A stretch of DNA of 45,862 nucleotides from CAZDUZ01 sp964508755 (GTDB lineage Bacteria; Patescibacteriota; Dojkabacteria; SC72; JAFGCJ01): the NCBI GenBank assembly GCA_964508755.1, contig CAZDUZ010000003.1, positions 1 to 45,862 on the forward strand, written 5' to 3'. A program made the translations under genes and the position numbers. The notes beneath the pieces are model-generated. The model made no database searches and was not told where the DNA came from. It worked only from the letters and a program-made list of their open reading frames with translations. Position 1 is the first letter of the stretch, and the number at the start of each line of letters is the position of its first letter. Positions 40,173 through 45,862 of the stretch are shown here, in pieces.

Positions 40173-41579
40173 TCACTTTCCTCCTGACAACTTGCGATTT
40201 GACCGTTTCTCTTTCTTCCAACGGGTATGGATAGCACTTTCCTCAAGAATACGTCTCGTCTCGTCATCTGGACGTGACCCACTCATCCAAACTCGCGGTG
40301 GAACAGAGAGCATCTCTCGATCAAGATAATGAACAAGATCTGCAAGTTTTATCTTTTTTGCTGCCTCAACAAGATCAGAGAATAGATATATTTCCCTCCC
40401 CTCGAAGAGTTCCGTTGCTCGATGTTCAGCATATTCAGAATCATACCTGCTCGTGTGCGGAAAAATAAACGAGCTTATTGAGCTTTCAAACCACGGAAGG
40501 GCTTGAGGAGAGTTAAGAAAATGCGGGATATCCGTATAAAGTAAATCATAGACTCCTTGCAAAGCATCTGCCACCTTATGGCCCTCTACATCGCAACTAA
40601 ACCCATATGTTTCATAGGTAAACGCTCGAGATCGGCTATTGAATAAATCAAAACCGTAAACCAGACTTTTTTTCTCCCGTAAAATATCGAATGAAAGCTT
40701 ATTAAGTAAATCTCCCATAATCATGAAAAGCACTCGTTCAGGATAGTTATTTTTATTAGATATTTTTCTAAAATACGCCATCGACAGATACACACCCTCT
40801 TCATGATCATCGAAAAAGTAGTCGTAATCGTGAATATTCTCGATTTTTTCGGAGGGAGGCTCAAAACGCATATCAAGAGACGGCAGTGACTTTGAAATAT
40901 CTTCAAACCAAGCCAATTCTGCATCTTCTAGTGGTTTTCTCGACTGCAGTGAAAAAATCACTTGTTTATCACCGAACATTCGACTATGGTATCCGCTTAT
41001 TTGCTCAACCGTCATAGTGCTTACACTTTCCTGTGATCCAATTACACGATGGGTAAAGTGTGGTAGTTGCTTTCCGAGAATGAACTTATCATAAGCAAGA
41101 GAGCGATCCTTTTCGGGTTTGGGCTGCTGCATCATTTCAGAAAGAATTATTCCCTTCTCTTTTTCGAGATATTCTTCAAAAAGCGATGAAGGATATAACA
41201 AAATTGATCCTAATCGTTTTCGAAGCCGTTCAAAACCATTTTCATTTGAATAACCATATACATAAACATATTTTTTCCCTGTACTGGCATTTACCGATAA
41301 CAGCGGAAAGGTACGGCTGCCATACTCAAAGGTGTCAATATCTTCTTGAGTTTTGAAAATATGGCCGGGTTTAAAGAGCAGGTGCTCAATACAATGCACC
41401 GTTCCTTCAGGTACTGAAAGAAGCGGTTCAAAACTTGCTCCTGCTCGTATCACCGTTGAGAGAAAAACGTCGGTAGTCACTGGATTAAGTGAATGGAGAA
41501 GTTTAACTCCATTCTCAGTTTCGTAGACAATATTCGTAATGTTGTACCGCTGGTCAATCCAGCGTGTAAGTTCTTTCAT
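40173..41579 (-). CDS. M16-family (insulinase/pitrilysin-like) metallopeptidase
   Basis: The inverted zinc motif HxxEH is present in GTVHCIEHLLF. A downstream Glu-rich helix (EEYLEKEKGIILSEMMQ) supplies the third ligand. The pattern of an N-terminal catalytic half and a second domain fits the ~50 kDa M16B/C subunits, which often act as dimers. There is no signal peptide, so it is cytoplasmic. The ATG at 41579 (MKELTRW) is used because the ATG at 41600 lies in a likely -10 region (TAAGAT, with TTGTAA upstream); the difference is seven residues. It is expected to degrade small peptides. Confidence 0.88.
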   Translation of the reverse strand: MKELTRWIDQRYNITNIVYETENGVKLLHSLNPVTTDVFLSTVIRAGASFEPLLSVPEGTVHCIEHLLFKPGHIFKTQEDIDTFEYGSRTFPLLSVNASTGKKYVYVYGYSNENGFERLRKRLGSILLYPSSLFEEYLEKEKGIILSEMMQQPKPEKDRSLAYDKFILGKQLPHFTHRVIGSQESVSTMTVEQISGYHSRMFGDKQVIFSLQSRKPLEDAELAWFEDISKSLPSLDMRFEPPSEKIENIHDYDYFFDDHEEGVYLSMAYFRKISNKNNYPERVLFMIMGDLLNKLSFDILREKKSLVYGFDLFNSRSRAFTYETYGFSCDVEGHKVADALQGVYDLLYTDIPHFLNSPQALPWFESSISSFIFPHTSRYDSEYAEHRATELFEGREIYLFSDLVEAAKKIKLADLVHYLDREMLSVPPRVWMSGSRPDDETRRILEESAIHTRWKKEKRSNRKLSGGK

Positions 41580-41768
41580 AACAAGAGCTGATCTTATCAT
41601 AGCTGAAGCTCTTACAACACAGCGACAAGCAGTACACTTACCTGCACAAATGATCCCATAAGTAGCAAGATAACTCTTATCGTTACTCTTATTCTTTGCA
41701 GTCGTTCTGGCTCACCTTGACATTCCCGCTTTTTCGCCTAAAAATGAGAAAGAGTAAGTTTTCAGTCG

Positions 41769-42923
41769 ATGAAAATGTACCAGCGCTTAATTGCGGACAA
41801 AATCAGCAAGGACTGTTTCAAAGGAAAAGCAATAATTATTGTAGGCGCCCGCCAAACAGGAAAAACAACACTCATAAAAGATATTCAGCAACAGCTTCAA
41901 ACGAAGTCCGAAACTATTTATTTCAACGGTGATGATCCTGATGATGTCGGAATGCTAAACAAGAAAGGCCTTGAATACCTGAAAAGTCTGGTTTCTCCCT
42001 ATAACGCAATTTTTATCGATGAAGGACACAAAATCCCAACTATTGGAGACACCGTTAAGATGCTTGTCGACGAATTCAAGCAAACGTTGCAAGTTATCAT
42101 TACTGCCTCCTCTACCCTCAATCTCCTTGATAATACAAACGAACCCCTCACCGGAAGAAAATTTACCTATACCCTTCACCCCTTGAGTGTTGAGGAGCTG
42201 TTCCCTTCCCTTACCCCAGCCACATTAGAGCGCACGATTGAAAATCTCCTCCTGTACGGAACCTTTCCTGGAGTTGCTGCACAGCAATCACCTGAAGACA
42301 AACAGAGAGAGCTTAAAGAATTATCCTCCAGCTATCTTTACAAAGACATTCTTGAATTTCAGAAGGTAAAAGGCGCAGTCTCACTAAGAAACCTCATTAT
42401 CGCTTTAGCTTTGCGCATTGGTACTGAATTCTCGTATCTCGAGATGCAGGAAGTATCAGGACTTGACCGAGGAACGGTCGAACGGTATATCGAACTTATG
42501 GAGAAGAGTTTCATACTTTTCCGTGTGTATCCCTTTACTCCAGAAGGAACCAACGCGCTTTCAAAGAAAGTGAAAGTGTATTTTTGGGATCTGGGAATTC
42601 GAAACTCTCTCATTAACAACTTCAACGATCTTCATCTCAGAAACGACACTGAAAAATTATGGGAAAATTTTCTTATCGTAGAAAGGATGAAGCATAAAGC
42701 ATACAACGGAATTGAAACATTTGACTACTTTTGGAGGACCTATGATGGCGCAGAAATGCAGTTTGTCGAAGATAATTCTAAAGGTGTCACGGGATATGTG
42801 TTTTCTTTCGGTGGAAAGAAACTAAAAGAATCACCGCCAGCCAGTTGGTCTGCCCTTCAGGGTACCGGCTATATTCCAATATCCCGGCACAACGCAATCC
42901 CATTTATTTGCGGATCGATTTAA
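41769..42923 (+). CDS. AAA-type ATPase with DUF4143 domain
   Basis: The N-terminal AAA_14 domain has Walker A in GARQTGKTTLIKD (26-38) and Walker B in YNAIFIDEGHK. Sensor-like ITASSTLNLL and TGRKFTYTLHPLSVEELFP follow, the standard family progression. The C-terminal DUF4143 region includes FQKVKGAVSLRNLIIALA, LDRGTVERYIELMEKSFILF and KVYFWDLGIRNSLI. A final FWRTYDGAEMQFV recalls the nuclease-like tail. The family is common and mobile in bacteria and archaea, with no settled function; roles in toxin-antitoxin or DNA-linked processes are suggested. Length 384 aa is normal. Confidence 0.92.
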   Translation: MKMYQRLIADKISKDCFKGKAIIIVGARQTGKTTLIKDIQQQLQTKSETIYFNGDDPDDVGMLNKKGLEYLKSLVSPYNAIFIDEGHKIPTIGDTVKMLVDEFKQTLQVIITASSTLNLLDNTNEPLTGRKFTYTLHPLSVEELFPSLTPATLERTIENLLLYGTFPGVAAQQSPEDKQRELKELSSSYLYKDILEFQKVKGAVSLRNLIIALALRIGTEFSYLEMQEVSGLDRGTVERYIELMEKSFILFRVYPFTPEGTNALSKKVKVYFWDLGIRNSLINNFNDLHLRNDTEKLWENFLIVERMKHKAYNGIETFDYFWRTYDGAEMQFVEDNSKGVTGYVFSFGGKKLKESPPASWSALQGTGYIPISRHNAIPFICGSI

Positions 42924-42965
42924 GAAACTTAGCACTTCTACAGCTTTACACTGCATTTAGGATAT

Positions 42966-42987
42966 TGTACTCTGGATCTAGAGTACA
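42966..42987. promoter_or_regulatory. 8-bp inverted repeat upstream of the Cys-rich protein gene
   Basis: TGTACTCT and AGAGTACA flank GGATCT, centred about 44 nt before the ATG at 43020. It could be an operator or the terminator hairpin of the DUF4143 gene; no U-tract follows. Confidence 0.4.
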
Positions 42988-43019
42988 TTCCGGCATAAGG
43001 TTACCGTTCCAGAGCAACA

Positions 43020-44264
43020 ATGAAAAGGATTTTTAACCCTCAATACTCAGCAGAAAAGATATTTCTTCCGATAATACTAGCGGTAATTGCCTTCCTTTCT
43101 ATTGGTTCCATTTGGGCCTTAGCATATAACCCCACATCCATAGATACGAGAAGTCGCGCTGTTGCTGAAGGATACGGGATGATCGTTCCTATCCGTCCAA
43201 ATACCACTGACATCTGTCGAAATCTTTCAAAATCAAGCGTTATCGAGGTAAAAGTTCCTCGCATTAATCCTCGCTCTATTCAAAGGACCGCGGATTATCA
43301 AGCACAGCTGATTTGCACTGCAAGAACGATTATTAGTTTGAGGCTTACTGCAGAACGAGCAGTAAAAAATAACATCCGCTGCGACTATCTCGGTTACTAT
43401 CCAGATAAAAATGCAGGAAGCCCTCTATCTGAAGCGAACAACTTAATACAATCTTTTGAGAGTGCGAAAAAAATAGCAGATCAATATGGCGCTAAATTAC
43501 TCGTTGCTCCCTCGGAGGAATCCATAGAAAATGCGAAAAAACAGAATCCCGACTTTTATTCTGAAGCCGCCGAGTATGCCAATGCATGGCTTATTCAAAC
43601 CATGTCCTACCAAGTAACAGAAGATGGTACAAAAACTTCAGTAAACGATTATTCAACCTCAGTAAAAGCTATTGCTGATGAGTTAAAAAGTAACAATGCT
43701 ACGATAGAAATCTGGGCTCATCTGAGTGTTACCGCAGGTACGGATGGCAGAAGAAATCCTTTTACGGGAGAAGAATTAATCTCTTATATTGAATCAGTTG
43801 AAAAGTTTACTACGGGAGTCAGAATATATGATTCACGCGACCCCAACAGACCGGATACCCTCCGCCAGATAGCGGAAGAAATTGAAGGTAAATCATTTGA
43901 CGGAGAAGATCCCTACGCATGTCAAAACAGTACAGAGTGCTCATGGTGCGGAAGCACCTGCGCACCGACAAACGCTTACCATTCCTGTCCCACGGATACA
44001 CCGCCTGCTGACACAAAATGCATCTGCAAAAATAACTCGTGTCAGACACAAAGAATTAGAATTCCTGTACCTCCTCCAGTCCCTGACCCGATTAAGCCCA
44101 AAGGCTGCGCCCTTGATTCGGAATGCGGTTGGTGCGGACGGTCGTGTTTAAAGGAAGGTGCCTTTAAATACTGTCCTGATGTCATGCCACCTGAAGGATC
44201 TGAGTGCCGTTGCATCGATCATGTCTGCACGATGACAGAGGGAGGAACGTCTCAGACCCAGTAA
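43020..44264 (+). CDS. Secreted or membrane-anchored protein with two 8-Cys repeats
   Basis: No family is recognised. A basic start and one hydrophobic helix (~13-35) act as signal or anchor. Residues ~45-295 form a globular domain (AHLSVTAGTDGRRNPFTG, then TGVRIYDSRDPNRPDTL) that could be a barrel of unknown role. Two Cys-rich units lie at 301-341 and 363-403, joined by a Pro-rich linker (PVPPPVPDPIKPKG). Both have the same spacing, C-x5-C-x2-C-x3-C-x8-C-x10-C-x1-C-x4-C, with a shared CxWCGxxC core. Such modules are likely disulfide-bonded and extracellular, perhaps for surface binding. Confidence 0.75.
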   Translation: MKRIFNPQYSAEKIFLPIILAVIAFLSIGSIWALAYNPTSIDTRSRAVAEGYGMIVPIRPNTTDICRNLSKSSVIEVKVPRINPRSIQRTADYQAQLICTARTIISLRLTAERAVKNNIRCDYLGYYPDKNAGSPLSEANNLIQSFESAKKIADQYGAKLLVAPSEESIENAKKQNPDFYSEAAEYANAWLIQTMSYQVTEDGTKTSVNDYSTSVKAIADELKSNNATIEIWAHLSVTAGTDGRRNPFTGEELISYIESVEKFTTGVRIYDSRDPNRPDTLRQIAEEIEGKSFDGEDPYACQNSTECSWCGSTCAPTNAYHSCPTDTPPADTKCICKNNSCQTQRIRIPVPPPVPDPIKPKGCALDSECGWCGRSCLKEGAFKYCPDVMPPEGSECRCIDHVCTMTEGGTSQTQ

Positions 44265-44281
44265 CAAAGAGGCTTTATACT

Positions 44282-44310
44282 TTGCTCAAAAAATCCAGTT
44301 CTACTATACT
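44282..44310 (+). promoter_or_regulatory. Promoter of the exchanger gene
   Basis: TTGCTC (44282-44287), a 17-bp spacer and TATACT (44305-44310). The predicted start lies about 3 nt before the ATG at 44320. Confidence 0.6.
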
Positions 44311-44319
44311 CGTCACAGC

Positions 44320-45267
44320 ATGTTCTTACACGTCATACTTTACATTCTATCCTTTATAGCAATCTGGCTCGGTGCAGGATTGATAATCCAGTCAATCGAC
44401 AGGGTGGCAAAGAAACTTCATATGTCTTCTTTTGCCATTTCTTTTTTTCTTCTTGGACTTCTCACCTCCATTCCGGAGATCGGAATTGGATTGACCGCTA
44501 TTGCTCAAGACCGTCCCCAAATTTTTGTGGGAACGCTGTTGGGAGGATCAATAGTAATTTTCCTTTTTATTATTCCTTTTCTTGCAATTCTTGGTAACGG
44601 CATACGGCTTATGCACGGGTTAGAGTCACGCAACATCTTCCTTACACTCATGGTGATTGTTTTTCCAGGATTACTACTGATAGACAGAGGGTTATCAATT
44701 ATTGAAGGGTCTCTTCTCATACTCTCCTACTCCGTACTCTTGTATTCAATCCAAAGGAAAAAAGGAATTTTTGACAGAGAAAAGGTGAAAATTATTAAAC
44801 TTAATGTGTATTCTCTCGTCGATTTAGCGCGAGTCGCGCTCGGAATGGCGATTGTATTCCTCTCAAGTCAGTATATCGTGAATCAAACGATTCAGTTTTC
44901 AACTCTGTTTGGAATTCCTACCTTTTATCTTGGTCTCATCGTTCTATCGATGGGAACTAATTTACCAGAGCTTTCCATCGCTGTACGAGCTATTCTTTCA
45001 GGCAAAAAAGATGTTGCGTTTGGAGATTATCTCGGTTCTGCCGCAGCAAACACACTTCTCTTTGGAATCTTCACTTTTATGTCAGGAGGTGAAGTTGTGC
45101 CCGAAGATAGTTTTTTACAAACACTGCTATTCCTTATAGTAGGGCTGGGTTTATTCTTCTACTTTTCACGTTCCCAAAGAAATATTTCTCGTAGTGAAGG
45201 AATCGTGCTGATGTCGTTTTACGCACTGTTTATTCTGTTTGAAGTATTGAGAGGGATTGTTGACTAA
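44320..45267 (+). CDS. Na+/Ca2+ exchanger-family (CaCA) membrane protein
   Basis: This 315-residue integral membrane protein has about ten hydrophobic helices and the two inverted alpha repeats of the CaCA superfamily. The first is LLGLLTSIPEIGIGLTAI followed by GTLLGGSIVIF. The second is LSMGTNLPELSIAVRAI followed by GDYLGSAAANTLLFG. The Glu in each repeat (SIPE and NLPE) is the usual ion ligand. The first repeat lacks the Asn of the common G(S)N motif (GGS), so ion choice may differ. It should exchange Na+ or H+ for Ca2+ or another cation. It has its own near-leaderless promoter, and the deaminase gene follows 50 nt later. Confidence 0.9.
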   Translation: MFLHVILYILSFIAIWLGAGLIIQSIDRVAKKLHMSSFAISFFLLGLLTSIPEIGIGLTAIAQDRPQIFVGTLLGGSIVIFLFIIPFLAILGNGIRLMHGLESRNIFLTLMVIVFPGLLLIDRGLSIIEGSLLILSYSVLLYSIQRKKGIFDREKVKIIKLNVYSLVDLARVALGMAIVFLSSQYIVNQTIQFSTLFGIPTFYLGLIVLSMGTNLPELSIAVRAILSGKKDVAFGDYLGSAAANTLLFGIFTFMSGGEVVPEDSFLQTLLFLIVGLGLFFYFSRSQRNISRSEGIVLMSFYALFILFEVLRGIVD

Positions 45268-45317
45268 AGCGCTCATCGAGAAGGAAAACAATACAATTAA
45301 CTTAACTCAAAAATTTA

Positions 45318-45862
45318 ATGCTTTCTGACACGGAAATCGCATCGCATCTCAAGGAAAAGGAGCTTTCAATTGATCCTTTTAATCCTGCACATCTTGGTGC
45401 CGGAAGTTACCAGGTGCATCTTGGAAAGATCATTCTTGTCCCTGTTCCTACAGATCAACTGATTAACCCTCTCGATGTACAGACACAGCCTGCTTATACC
45501 AAAATCGATCTTACTCAAGAGCCATTTGTTCTGACACCCGGTATGTTTGTTCTCGGAAAAACAGTCGAGAAAATCCGGCTATCGTCTCAATTTTCGGCGA
45601 TCATTGACGGAAGCTCTACCCTCGCCCGCACCGGTCTTACCATACACCAATCAGCAACCTTTATTTCACCCGGTCAAGATCCGCACATTATTACCCTCGA
45701 GATAAAAAATGACGGCATTTGGAATATTCAGTTTACACTGGGAATGAAAATCGGAAAACTCATCTTTTTTAAGTATGAGAGTCCCAATACGGTAGAGCTT
45801 AAAGAAGCAAATCAGTACAACGGTCAAGACGAAACAATCGGTGCACTCTTTCCGGTGGTATA
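45318..45862 (+). CDS. dcd: dCTP deaminase-like protein, 3' end at window edge
   Basis: The frame opens with an ATG at 45318 and runs 181 codons to the window end, so it is close to complete for the family (about 180-195 aa). MLSDTEIASHLKEKELSIDPF and the strand GAGSYQVHLG match the Dcd N-terminus. FVLTPGMFVLGKT is typical of the trimeric dUTPase-like fold. IIDGSSTLARTGLTIHQSA carries the conserved GSSxxAR motif, and TLEIKN includes the catalytic-region Glu. It should convert dCTP to dUTP, possibly with dUTPase activity. No Shine-Dalgarno is evident; a TACAAT -10 box lies at 45292-45297. Confidence 0.9.
   Translation, partial: MLSDTEIASHLKEKELSIDPFNPAHLGAGSYQVHLGKIILVPVPTDQLINPLDVQTQPAYTKIDLTQEPFVLTPGMFVLGKTVEKIRLSSQFSAIIDGSSTLARTGLTIHQSATFISPGQDPHIITLEIKNDGIWNIQFTLGMKIGKLIFFKYESPNTVELKEANQYNGQDETIGALFPVV

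Noticed and set aside
1..45862. CRISPR array, rRNA operon or insertion sequence
   Set aside because: No regularly spaced direct repeats, rRNA motifs or transposase genes were seen in the window.
1..45862. Alternative genetic code (UGA as Gly or Trp)
   Set aside because: Conserved genes are full length with the standard code and have no internal TGA, so recoding is not supported.

Overview
This 45.9 kb window looks like a chromosomal segment of a small-genome bacterium, most likely from the Patescibacteria/CPR radiation; that placement is an inference. The supporting signs are compact gene spacing, frequent TTG/GTG starts, few Shine-Dalgarno sites, standard genetic code (TGA is used as stop), moderate GC, and a gene set of housekeeping functions plus many small proteins of unknown role. 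Several promoters have a -10 box ending about 6 nt before the ATG, which predicts leaderless mRNAs.

Layout: 1-5143 (minus strand) holds the end of an unknown gene, groEL and groES under a consensus promoter with a CIRCE operator, a membrane protein and a MurJ lipid II flippase. 5375-9221 holds a ComF phosphoribosyltransferase, then a minus-strand run of a zinc-ribbon protein, a radical SAM protein, a glycosidase-fold TIM barrel and an acetyltransferase. 9267-9509 is a tRNA-Ser(GCU) with an 18-bp copy of its 3' end and a cluster of hairpins. 9715-14345 has an ABC exporter, two palindromic repeats, a candidate small RNA, two methyltransferases and an endonuclease IV homologue.

14501-20635 is an unusual pair: an ECF-type sigma factor followed 30 nt later by a 1847-residue membrane-anchored alpha-2-macroglobulin whose cytoplasmic N-terminus sits where an anti-sigma factor would be expected. 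A three-helix RNA precedes the pair.

21310-23356 is the most striking locus. A strong promoter drives three tightly packed genes: an acetyltransferase-like protein, a 65-residue peptide ending in a Thr/Cys-rich core, and a 450-residue protein with the dehydratase (DUF4135) half of a LanM lanthipeptide synthetase and no cyclase domain. This reads as a minimal class II lanthipeptide-like system.

23378-30734 carries Fe-S cluster assembly genes in two blocks (sufC-B-D and sufS-sufU) separated by a plus-strand glycosyltransferase and two candidate structured RNAs. 30772-36766 contains an unknown protein, a CIRCE-controlled Hsp20, a metallopeptidase, an XRE regulator, a COG0523 GTPase next to an RNHCP zinc protein, and a NYN-domain nuclease. 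36914-45862 contains a P-type ATPase, an acetyltransferase, an M16 peptidase, a DUF4143 ATPase, a secreted Cys-rich repeat protein, a Na+/Ca2+ exchanger-family protein and a dCTP deaminase cut by the window end. No CRISPR array, insertion sequence, rRNA or replication origin was seen.
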